Part shown: one piece after another, positions 54,700-64,000 of the stretch
How the letters are laid out: each line of letters starts with the position of its first letter
How positions within the stretch are numbered: position 1 is the first letter of the stretch
NCBI GenBank assembly: GCA_963920635.1
Contig: OY987301.1
Location: forward strand, 44,491,820-44,555,819
Reading direction: 5' to 3'
Source of the DNA: Pseudeuparius sepicola
Taxonomy: Eukaryota; Arthropoda; Insecta; Coleoptera; Anthribidae
DNA length: 64,000 bases
The notes under the pieces: generated by a model
What the model was told of the DNA's origin: nothing
The model's input: only the letters and a program-made list of their open reading frames with translations
The model's database searches: none
Position numbers and translations under genes: made by a program

Positions 54700-55215
54700 T
54701 TCGAACCAAGATTTTGAATTTCCCGCGACTTTAAAAATAAAATGAAAGGACAAGGAACAACCAACTTGAAATTTGAGAGCTACTGAAAAAAATTAGGTGA
54801 GTTTTGGAAAAAAAAAATAACATTAATTTTGGTTTTCTTGATATATTGTCGGTTTAAACATGTCACATATTTGAAATCCTCCGTGGAAAGCTGTCATGGC
54901 GATTTTTTAAGATAAAAAAAGCCCGAGAAAGTTTGGTAGGGCAAATGGCTATGCAATGTGAAAAGTGGAAACCACTGCTTTCATTAACAAAATAGAAACA
55001 TACATATTTAAAATTTAAATAGTAGGTATCTCGTAACTTCTAGAAATGTCGCAATCTCCCCTCTACCACACCACCACTATCACTTCATGTTTGTTTGTCA
55101 AATATATAACCTCATTTTCCTTATTTCGCGCTACACATGTTTATAAACAATATTTCGGCGCTTCAACCGCGCTTTTTTCCGTTTTCAGATTATACACTTG
55201 GCTTCTAAGAGGAAT
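54700..55215. promoter_or_regulatory. Shared head-to-head promoter region
   Basis: About 515 bp separate the ATG of the WD40 gene (- strand) from that of the probable Smg6 gene (+ strand). Divergent start regions this close usually act as bidirectional promoters. No TATA box or initiator could be assigned with confidence. Confidence 0.45.
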
Positions 55216-55720
55216 ATGAGACGTGGAAAACCACAACAGCAGATATACAGACCTGGCAGTGGACCTTTACGGAAATCGAGTCAGGGCATCGAGGAATCCG
55301 AATCAGACACAAACTTGTTGGTGAGTTCGCGCCAGTACCCGAGGAGTACTGCCCAATATGAAGATCCCAAATTCAAGAGTGAGGGCTGCTCCCCCAGAGA
55401 CCCAGTAACGGACTTGGAGAACCAACCATTGTACCTTGGGGATTCACAACAGAGACGGCCAAGGAAGCCTGAGCAGATGTTCTTTGTGTCCCGCGCGGTT
55501 GCACAAGCACGGGAACAGATGAGCAACAGTCCAAGGGATTATGAGCAGGAATCGAACATGTACAACGGAAACGGTAAAGGTTACGACAGCACCAGGATGG
55601 GAAATAGATCGAAACGGTACTTACATAGGCGGAGGGAGAACGATGGTGAACATCGAGAACAGTGGAGAGAAAAGTCACCATCTATGTCGAGGCCTTCAAG
55701 ACAGGTTTCGGAACCTAGAG
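55189..55720 (+). CDS. Smg6: Probable Smg6 (EST1A), first coding exon
   Basis: The open frame follows a good acceptor (CGTTTTCAG, ending 55188) and includes ATG at 55216 with A at -3, the likely start; the upstream codons would then be 5'UTR. It ends at GTGAGC after CCTAGAG, phase 1. Near the start it reads MRRGKPQQQIYRPGSGPLRK. The KPxxQIYxPG core fits the exon-junction-complex binding motif of SMG6, the endonuclease that cuts transcripts in nonsense-mediated decay; a second KPEQMFFVSRAV segment follows. The rest is polar, rich in Arg, Ser, Glu and Gln, as in the disordered N-terminus of SMG6. The 14-3-3-like and PIN domains would be downstream, outside the window. R3H-type proteins carry a similar motif, so the name is a reasoned guess. 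Confidence 0.6.
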
Positions 55721-56449
55721 GTGAGCGATATACCTGCATTCTAATTTATCGAACATTTTTTAATACTTAGTTTGAAACTCAGGAGCATGCGCCGTTTTGT
55801 TTTTGGAGCGTCAGAATGAAACTGCGCATGCTCCTGACAGTTTCAAACCCGTTTCAATTTCTGCCGAAACAGGTCTTATATAAATAAAATGGTGCGATAT
55901 GGGATATAATAGCCTGCTAACTGGCTACATAGGTTAATAGGTTGTCTAGATTCTTGTCTACAAACTGAAGTCTGGCCATCAGAACGCGGTCCAGAAGCAT
56001 ATTTATGTACACCTCGATGAACAGGGTGTCCCATTTTCGACACTTTTGCAAGCTATCGCCTTTATTTTTAGTGATAGAGACTTGCGGTTTTCCCGACACT
56101 GCGCTACTTTTTTATGAAACGAAAGATGCCTCAAAGATAGAGGATGAAATTGAAAATTGGCTGAGGCTGTACCTCAGTTACCTTTTCACATAGGAAAAGT
56201 AGAGACTTGGTGTTATGTAACATTTTCTTTAGAATCCAGTGGCGTAGTCAGATTTTTGCTAGCTTTATCCATTTCGAAGCAAACTTATGTTTTTTAAATG
56301 GAGCACCCTGTATTTGTATAGATATTTAAATTTGGTTTGTTTTCAGCTTTTCAGAAATATATAATGAAATATACTTATTTTAAACAATAAACGAATTAAT
56401 TATAATTTTCTCAAATTGTATGCGTGAATTTATAGTAGGCCATGGCCCT
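55721..56449 (+). other. Start of the probable Smg6 intron
   Basis: A short inverted pair (AACTCAGGAGCATGCGC, GCGCATGCTCCTGAC) lies at 55777-55838. Near 56025 CAGGGTGTCCCATTTTCGAC and at 56310 CACCCTG look like ends of another CAGGGTG-type element. No exon seen. Confidence 0.5.
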
Positions 56450-56697
56450 CCCAGCCAGCAAAAAGACGTTTCTTCTACGTTGAATAGACGTACCGCATTA
56501 CGTCGATCGACGAAAATTTCGACGCAGAAAACACGTAGAATCGACGGCAATATGTCACAGATAATTTACGTGCTCAGCGACGTCTAATAAGACGTCTAAT
56601 AAGACGTAATGACGACGTGTATTAGGAGGTGCAAAGTACGTAATGGTGACGTCTAATAAGATGTGAAAAATTACTTAATGGCGTCGCAACGCATAGT

Positions 56698-56839
56698 GTT
56701 TGTTCAGCGAATGTTCGGCCCTAAGTCACAACTCCCGTCCTTGTCTGACTCGTGAATATACGATGGATATCGGTTGTATATTCACGAGTCAGACAAGGAC
56801 GGGAGTTGTGACGTAGGGCCGAACATTCGCTGAACAAAC
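56698..56839. repeat. Near-perfect 63-bp hairpin
   Basis: The arms 56698-56760 and 56777-56839 (starting GTTTGTTCAGCGAATGTTCG) are complementary with a single mismatch, around a 16-base loop. It lies inside the 56450-57918 element. Confidence 0.92.
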
Positions 56840-57057
56840 TTTTTATACTCAAAATATATATAAAAGGGTTCGTGATTTGTAAATGAAATGAAATACATTT
56901 TTTTAATCAATATACGTTTATTATATTTTAAGTACCAACAAACACAGTAAAAAAATAAATAAAAAACAATACAAAAACATAAATAAAATAGAATACAAGA
57001 GAAAGTACCTAATTCATGCTATTCGGCAACCATCAGTGCGGTATAATATTAACCAAA

Positions 57058-57297
57058 TCAGAAAGATAGGCGTGATTTGGGAAGCAACACAATAATGAAG
57101 TCCAGGCAGGAGCCAACAGCACATTTGCAGCTTCTGTCAGCACATGCTCTGGATTTGAGGCTTGTACTAACGTTGCCATGGAGGCAGCTAAAACAACCTA
57201 TGTGGAAATATCCACAACCCAAGTTATAATAACAAAACAATAGGGATAAATAAAATGGTATAAGGTAGTATTGAATTTTGCAGTATAAAATGGACAA
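57058..57297 (-). other. Cys-rich open frame in the ACGTC-rich element
   Basis: This 79-codon frame reads CGYFHIGCFSCLHGN, then CADRSCKCAVGSCLD. Eight cysteines cluster in about 45 residues. I do not recognise the family. It may be a captured host fragment, a remnant of the element's own protein, or chance. Confidence 0.25.
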
Positions 57298-57918
57298 TTA
57301 AATCACTTTGAACAAGGACTTTGAATGTCATTTGGGCTATTTTTATGCTAGGTTAAAATTTGCGTAATGTAAATCCATCATGGTGGCTAGAGAAGCGGTG
57401 TGGCATAGGGGCTACATGTTTACTTTTTTTCAAGCTTTTACTACTTACATAGGGGATAATAGACAATAAAAACTCACTCAAGTACTACAACGAGAAGCAC
57501 CGGAACACTGGATCCACACAATAGCTAGGTTAATAACAGGGAACGACACGTGCTCGCGGAACAGCTCCAGACAATAACTGCGTGGCGTGCTGCGTTCGAG
57601 ACCGAAAGCGGAGACGGAGACGGTGGACGGCGCGGCGGCGCGGCCAGGACGCGCACTGCGCAAGCGCAGGCTGCAGTACGTCATTATCACGTCTTCTCGA
57701 CGTTAACTATCACGAGAATAAAAACTGTGCATAGACGTAATTATTTCGACGTAATTTCGGTAATTTCGACGTCTTATAATCTCCAATAATGGAACATACG
57801 TAAACAACGTAAAATCAACGTCGATTCGACGTCCTATATTTTAAAAAATATTAGTACACAGCTTGTCACCAATATTCGACGTCGTATTGACGTCAAGGTT
57901 ATAGCGTTGCTGGCTGGG

Positions 57919-58252
57919 CTGTTGGCATATAAAACATTATTAGGTATATTTTGATACTGGTGACCTGCACGGCCCTCGTAGAATAAACTGGAACGCCATT
58001 GGGCTCTAGTCCCTTCACCAATTTTTAGCCATCCAGCAGAGGGTGTTTACGTGACGTTTACCTGCGTCGCTTTGAATTTTCGGCGATATTTTCGTGTATT
58101 TGTGTATTTTGGTACGTTTTAAAGCTTTTTGCAATTAATTGAACACCAGACTTTTTTATTAGAGCACTAGGACCACAACATTACAGGTTAGGAGGGCTAA
58201 AATTAATTTAGTTTTGAAAGTAGGTATGTAAAATAGTGCAAAATGTTTTTAC
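57919..58252. other. Intergenic or intron stretch without features
   Basis: I see no gene or repeat here. Confidence 0.4.
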
Positions 58253-58545
58253 GTGTGCGAACAACATTTTCCCACTGAGGGTGAGGATTTTGAAGAAAGA
58301 AGTACCTTAGGATTACGTACTTTGTGGAATCGACCAAATTTTAATCGGCTAAGTTGTGGAAGCTCCCTTGCTTGGTCAAAGTTATGTTTTTATTTCATAG
58401 TTCTTATTTCTCAGTAAATGGATTATATCTTTTTAGATGCAGTACCATGTACGGTACACTACCAGCAAATTGACCCAGTTATTTGTCCTGGTCCAGAATA
58501 AGTACTTATAGGAGAGAAGATCCTGAATAAAAAAAAATCAAAATG
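58253..58545 (+). pseudogene. THAP-gene fragment, copy 2
   Basis: 58253 onward reads VCEQHFPTEGEDFEERSTLG, the second half of a THAP zinc site, matching VCEQHF at 47131. After a TTTTTAG acceptor at 58436 the text GCAGTACCATGTACGGTACA and CCCAGTTATTTGTCC aligns with exon 3 of the broken gene at 48670, but the frame is interrupted early (stop near 58500). It is a decayed paralogue. Confidence 0.65.
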
Positions 58546-58580
58546 AAGTACTGTTTTTTGTTTTCGAATAATTAGGTATA

Positions 58581-59109
58581 CAGGGTGTCCCGAAATTAGC
58601 CTGCCATAATTTACCAGCGTGTTCTACGACCTAAAAAAATGAAAAAAGTTCCGATAAACATATCCTCAAAAATGCCCCCTAATGAGGCTATAGCCCCCGA
58701 AAGGGGCAGTTTCACAAACGGGTTTCTGATAAAATTTTGAAATTTGGTATGTGATGTACCTGTGAGATTTGACATTTACCGAGGTAGCGATAGTTAGACA
58801 TTCTTAATCAAAGACGTCGCAATAAATTTGAGGGAAAAGCACACACAAAAAATTAAGGGTATTTTTAACCCCTTAACCCCCCCATTTAGGACGCCTATGA
58901 TTAAGAATGTCTAACTATCGCTACCTCGGCAAATGTCAAATCTCACAGGTACATCACACACGAAATTTCAGAATTTTATTTTTGTTCGTTCTGGAAATAT
59001 TTAGAAAAACCATTTGTGAAACTGCCTCTTTCGGGGGCTATAGCCCCATTAGGGGGCATTTTTGAGGCCACGCTGGTAAATTATGGCAGGCAAATTTCGG
59101 GACAACCTG
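58581..59109. mobile_element. CAGGGTGTCCC hairpin element
   Basis: CAGGGTGTCCCGAAATTAGC at the left and the inverted form ending GGGACAACCTG at the right bound a 529-bp palindrome with the centre near 58845. Arms include GGCTATAGCCCC and GACATTCTTAATC. TA lies next to both ends. Confidence 0.88.
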
Positions 59110-60754
59110 TATAAATAAAAGCACAATCCCAACAAACACTGATAAATGGGCCATTTGTAAAAATGTATTGGGTAACCATCACTGCATCATTGGAATGATG
59201 ATGGAAACCATCATTGGCCCGGGTCCGTAATGTCCCGGTGGCCGGCTGCGTTCCATCAGTCACTTTTCCAGCATGGATGGCCAGTGCAAATTTACTTATG
59301 GTCCACCATAGGAGTACCAATAGAGGTTGTGTGTTATAATTATAGTGGACCATTAAAGGTCTTTTATACTTCAAACATTGCTGGTCATTTAATTTGTACA
59401 CATCAAATGGGTATATTTTCGGGTTTCCGACTTACCTATACGGTGATTTTTAAATCAAAGGCAAATAATAATAAACAATTAATATATTGAAAACAAGAAC
59501 AAAAATGCAAAATTTTAAAAAACTTAAAATAAATCACTATAAAAATTAAAAACAAGAACAAAAATACAAAATTGTAATAAAACACCAGATGTTTACCTGG
59601 AAAGAGAAGGAACATCAATTATTGAAATTATCAAATACCTACACTAATTTTTTATTTTAACTAGAATTTTTTCCGAGGGGTGCCCTTCGATGGGCAATCA
59701 ATGGTTAGATGTTGTTTTGTCAGCCAATTTTGGCATTGCTACATGTAAAGAGATATCTATATTATCATTATTTATAAGGTAGGTATTATCTTTAAAAACG
59801 GCAAATATTTTGGATGTTTGATTAACAATATAATTACGTTGGATCAATGTGAGACTCGTAACTTCGATTTAACCTGCAGGTATCAGGTAGGTATGCATAG
59901 CCAGCAGGTTCATTTATTAAATTTCCTTATCTTGCACCTATTTACGACAACACAATGCACTAATCCATAATCCAAATCTAAAGTCGCTTCCTCACAACAT
60001 GCAGATATAGGACGGCTTATATTTTGACCACATTTTGATGCACTATGGACCGAACGAACTCGGCTTGCACGCGCACACGGCTACACACGACAATATGGCG
60101 CCAGCGACGCCGGCCTCACGGCAGTAAAAATGATGCAACGGCCACAGTGACACACCGCAAGCGCGGTAAACTCATCAGGTTTTGCCGTTTATGGTAATTT
60201 AAATAAAATGCACAGGTAATAATATGAACTTTTGCCTATAGTGGACTGCAAGTGGCACATCATTCATATATTTGCACATCCCTTGCTGATGGTTGCATGG
60301 CAAAGAACCATTATTGGCCCATTGGTGTTTTCTTCTCATATTTCCATCGGTAGTATTCCAACACTTTAGCTGAAATGGGCCATTGAAGGCTAACCAATCC
60401 TATCACAAATCCATCAATTACAGCAATGGCCCATTAAAAATCCAGAAGTTGAGTGTTTGTTGGGATACCAACTTAAGAGATACGATTTTATTTCCAACTC
60501 TAGGTATATTTTCGACAGTACTACAAAACGCTATACAAAGTGTAAGAAAGAATGCTAGAACTTATTTTTATTGCATTACCCTAATTTTGAAGTAAACATT
60601 TAAAACATTAACTTTGTTTTGCAATATTATTAGAATAATTTTAATAATAAGTAATATCAACGGTGTTAGTTGGACAAAGTTTGTCCTCTGCTTGGGTTGT
60701 TCCTCAAGATCACATTGTTTTTTTAAATATCAATTCATTTTTGCATTTTTTACT
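59110..60754. other. Stretch without a recognised gene
   Basis: The motif AAATGGGCCATT or TGGCCCATT recurs (about 59145, 60315, 60375, 60427), and CCAACAAACACTGATAA near 59128 with GAGTGTTTGTTGGGA near 60450 could be the inverted ends of one 1.3-kb element. No coding sequence was identified. Confidence 0.45.
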
Positions 60755-60843
60755 TCAGGATCTTCTCTCCTACTTATTCTGGGCCAGTCCAAATAAGTGG
60801 GTCAATATGTTGGCAGTATACCGTACATGGTACTGCATCTAAA
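60755..60843 (-). pseudogene. THAP-gene fragment, copy 3 (exon 3 only)
   Basis: On the - strand GCAGTACCATGTACGGTATA and the following 70 bp match 58440-58530 closely, in the opposite direction. The shared end GAGAGAAGATCCTGA confirms the relation. It has no upstream exon here. Confidence 0.7.
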
Positions 60844-61449
60844 AACATAATAATAATAACGTGTCTTTATTGAAATTGTACAAAAACAAATCATAACATC
60901 CTAAGTACAAGTTGGCGACATTCAGTTCGACGCTGCTCTTCCTTGCAACCAACTATATATAAATTAAAAGAAAAAAAAGCAAGAAAAATGACATCAACAG
61001 TAGCACATCCAGTTAAGTATACAATAATTTGTTCAAATATTTGTATATGAAATAACAAGGCTAATAATTATTTATTATTTAGAAAGCTCAATTATTTCTG
61101 CTATTTAAAAGGTGGACTCTGATCTGTTTACGAAAAGAACAGAATGACGACGATTGTTTGACCAATAATGCAGGGAGTTGTAAATCTTCACCACGTTATA
61201 AACGAAGCTTCTTTCAAATTTTGTTGTGTGATGCTTGGGCAGCTCATACAGCCCCCGATGACTCGTATTAATCAGATGCACATTATACCGGTGGACCAAC
61301 TTGTCATATAGAGATAAGCAGGTGTTTTATGTTTATTAATCTTGTAAACCAGACAAGACATGTGATACACATATCTCTCTTGTAATGACAACCACTTGGT
61401 GTCTATGAAGGCATTTGAGACGGGATCAAATTTTCTCAGATTATATATA
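60844..61449. other. Stretch without a recognised gene
   Basis: A - strand frame at 61299-61105 (with HTTKFERSFVYNVVKIYNSL) resembles the tail of some LINE reverse transcriptases, where short Tyr/Asn-Leu-rich ends are common, but the match is too weak to call. Confidence 0.35.
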
Positions 61450-62984
61450 CAGGGTGGCCCACCACGAACTGCATCGATCTATACAGGGTGTTCGAAAAAT
61501 AGACGGAGATATTTTAGAGGGTGATTCCCTGTTAAGAAATATGAAAAAAAGTTTCTATAAACATGGGTCCGGAAATGCAGAGTTTTCAAGATACAGGATG
61601 TTAAATAAAAAAAATAAAACATGAAATTATTGTCTTAAAAATTATTTACTCGATTCTGTTGAAATTTGGCAATGTTATTTGTTGTATTAAGAGGCTAATT
61701 TCGCCCTAACTAGATTAAATTTATTAAGTCCAGTGGCGTCCCGGGGGGCACCTTAGCGAATATTATTATCAAAAAAATGTACGCCACTACCTTTTTTGTA
61801 ACTTTAATATTTTTTGTTTGATTAAGCATCTAAAAATACAACTTCTTTCCCTCTTGTATTGTTTTCCTATCTCACTTCGTTTTCGAGAAAAAAAAATGAA
61901 AACCGTTTTATTGCATGTCACTGGACAAAATTGGTTGTAGTGTACTTTATGTTATGATATTGGAAAAGTTGCAATAACACTCTTTCCTAGAAATGCTTTT
62001 GATTATTTGTTTTCCAAGGCACTTGTGATTTTTTTGCAAAAATTGATAAACCAATTTTGTCCAGTGACATGCAATATATTTAACATCCTGTATCTTGAAA
62101 ACTCTGCATTTCCGGACCCATGTTTATAGAAACTTTTTTTCATATTTCTTAACAGGGAATCACCCTCTAAAATATCTCCGTCTATTTTTCGAACACCCTG
62201 TATATGGAAAACTAAAAGTAGGAAAATTCTGAAAATTTGACACCTCACCAATGCCGATGGGCGCTGCTCAACTAAAATATTTTGGTGAATCTAGCACTTC
62301 CGGTTATGCCGGAAGTCGATATCAACTTTCTTATCTCAAATGGAACACCCTGTATATTATTGCATTTTTGGATGCTAGGCATCATTTTGGAACAAAAACA
62401 TGCAACATGTCCTATGTCTAAATCCAACCGTTTTTGAGATATTTGCATTTTTCCGAAAAAAATTACAGGTGCAGTCCTAAAGTCAATTAGCAATTTATAC
62501 GAGGAAACTGCGAAATTTCAAAACGAATTTTTGGCATCTTGTAACAGAAGCCCTGACCTAGTGATCTCTGCTGAGAAATAAATCCGTTCTTATACAGGGT
62601 GTTCACAAAATATGAATAAAAATTACATTCAAAATGTGCTTAAATCTCGAAATTTTCAAATGAAAACCCCCATTTTTTTAATGCGATCTTATTCACTACT
62701 AAAAATGATGACAACTTTGTGTAAGGTTTCCTATACCTAAATGCAGTAATTTTCGATTAATTTACAAAAAACCCATTTTTCGCCCATAAAATGCTGGGTT
62801 TGCTTAACGCTTGGAAAATCATATTAGCCGTGGACGTTAAAAAGACAATCGCGGCTGAGGAAATGTCACTTGGTTTATAAATAATTATTGTCAACAATAA
62901 TGCCGGCGTGCTTAAATTACACAAACGAAGATTATGTATCGCACGTTCTGGATATTACTTTGTTGCATTCTCCGTAGATAATAA
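61450..62984. mobile_element. CAGGGTG element A, copy 2, one-armed
   Basis: It starts CAGGGTGGCCCACCACG like copy 1 (34615) and follows the left arm and the unpaired centre to about 62984, matching copy 1 to about 35424, then stops; the right arm is absent. It is interrupted by element B (61484-62200). Confidence 0.85.
61484..62200. mobile_element. CAGGGTG hairpin element B, copy 2, inserted in A
   Basis: CAGGGTGTTCGAAAAATAGA to CGAACACCCTG, flanked by TA on both sides. Copy 1 of element A has the uninterrupted target GATCTATATATGG at 34639-34651, so this is a TA-duplicating insertion. 717 bp, close to the 723 bp of copy 1. Confidence 0.92.
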
Positions 62985-63232
62985 AACATTTAAATAGAGA
63001 TGGGCAGGCGAATGCACCTGGGAACATATTAATGTTCCCAAATGGGTTCATACCCAGGGTGCATAACGGCTTGCACCGGGTACTTATAAAATTTCAAATT
63101 TGGCGCCATTATAGTTAGGGTTTTTGCAAAGCATTTTATTTCTCGATAATTTTGTGATTAAAACGCTGTGACTTAGACTTACAACACAAAGAACTTGCTT
63201 TGTAAGAAGACTGTTTTCTGCTTCATGATGTA
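62985..63232. other. Stretch without a recognised feature
   Basis: Short inverted words (GGGAACAT, ATGTTCCC) lie at 63020-63039. Nothing else was seen. Confidence 0.4.
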
Positions 63233-64000
63233 CAGGGTGGTTCATTATAAATTGACACGCCCTTAACTTGTTAGTTTTTGAGGTTAGAAAAAAAAGTGTT
63301 TTATAAAAGTTTTAGATACTAATACAAAGTTTTTTCAGACGCTATTGGAACTTATACAGTGGGTTCTAGAAAGCCGTGGCAGACATAACCTATGTTTTTT
63401 TAAATGGAACACCCTATATATTTTTGCATTTTTGAAATCTGCTCATAAAGTCAATCAAAATAGTATTAAACTTTGTGGCATTATATTTTTCCGTTTTTGA
63501 AAAATTCTGTATTCAAATTTTATACTAAATTTATTTAACTCGAATTTGTGGATCTCGTGATAAAGATAGACAATCAATGTAATAACAAAAAATATTTGTT
63601 TTAAACAAGAGGGTAACATAGTGAAACTCTGAAATGTTTAGGAGCTTTTACGATTTTCCTGAAATTCTTATTTCGAGAATATAATCAGTAAAATTTGAAA
63701 AGGCTCCTAAACATTTTGGAGTTCCACTATATTACTCTCTTGTTTAAAACAAATATTTTTTGTTATTACATCGACCATGTATCTTTATCATGATATCCAC
63801 AAATTCGAGTTAAATAAATTTAGTATAAAATTTCAAAACGGAATTTTTCAAAAACGGAATGATGAGCAGATTTCAAAAATGCAAAAATATATAGTGTGTT
63901 CCATTTAAAAAAACATAAGTTATGTCTGCCACGGCTTTCTAGAACACACTGTACACGGTCCAATAGCGTCACAAAAAAACTTTGTAGTAGTATCTAAAAC
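63233..64000. mobile_element. Palindromic CAGGGTGG element, cut by the window end
   Basis: It begins CAGGGTGGTTCATTAT. The left arm (AGTTTTAGATACTAATACAA, TTCTAGAAAGCCGTGGCAGA) is matched inverted from about 63860 to the last base. The right terminus lies beyond the window. Confidence 0.8.

Larger units (their letters stand above)
56450..57918. mobile_element. Element with CCCAGCCAGCAA ends and ACGTC-rich flanks
   Basis: CCCAGCCAGCAA and TTGCTGGCTGGG bound 1469 bp. Both subterminal zones are dense in GACGT and TCGACG in both orientations, like transposase-binding subterminal motifs. The interior holds a 63-bp hairpin (56698-56839), a Cys-rich open frame on the - strand (57297-57058) and a GC-rich block (57540-57690). 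No target duplication or transposase was recognised, so the class is open. Confidence 0.7.

Overview
The window is nuclear DNA of an insect. It is AT-rich, has GT-AG introns, carries a Slingshot gene of insect type, and is packed with short DNA transposons. A beetle would fit the transposon mix, but the order cannot be fixed from the sequence alone.

Three host genes are supported. (1) slingshot (ssh), a cofilin phosphatase, runs on the + strand at 2941-9755 with four coding exons; its 5' exons lie left of the window and its 3'UTR probably runs to about 13090. (2) A seven-exon WD40-repeat gene runs on the - strand from 54699 to 13118 and encodes about 407 residues. Its first intron is about 30 kb and its fourth about 8.6 kb. 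It meets ssh tail to tail near 13066-13118. (3) The first coding exon of a probable Smg6 (EST1A, nonsense-mediated decay) gene starts on the + strand at about 55189-55216, head to head with the WD40 gene, and runs to 55720; the rest lies beyond the window.

Everything else is intron or spacer filled with mobile DNA. Supported pieces: the 3' part of a P-element-type transposase in an ssh intron (1-1207); a dead Tc1-type element with terminal repeats and a broken DDE transposase (24791-26431); a LINE reverse-transcriptase fragment (about 31050-31415); Polinton polymerase fragments (42802-43649); a broken THAP gene split by a hAT-type element that is itself split by a second element (46888-48750); a second hAT-type element with an 8-bp target duplication (52454-53329); and a large family of hairpin elements.

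The hairpin elements are the most distinctive part. Many are long palindromes bounded by CAGGGTG...CACCCTG with TA next to the ends. They occur as whole palindromes, a one-armed copy, a solo 183-bp module, and nested copies. One nested copy has its empty target site preserved elsewhere in the window. Near 20380-20642 a related segment still encodes the N-terminal helix-turn-helix of a transposase, which points to an IS630/Tc1/mariner-type source.

No CRISPR array, rRNA gene or functional tRNA gene was seen. I found no clearly new defence or metabolic system. The best candidates for new biology are the modular hairpin family, the nested insertion in the THAP gene, a 63-bp near-perfect hairpin at 56698-56839, and two arrays with an exact 10-bp period.
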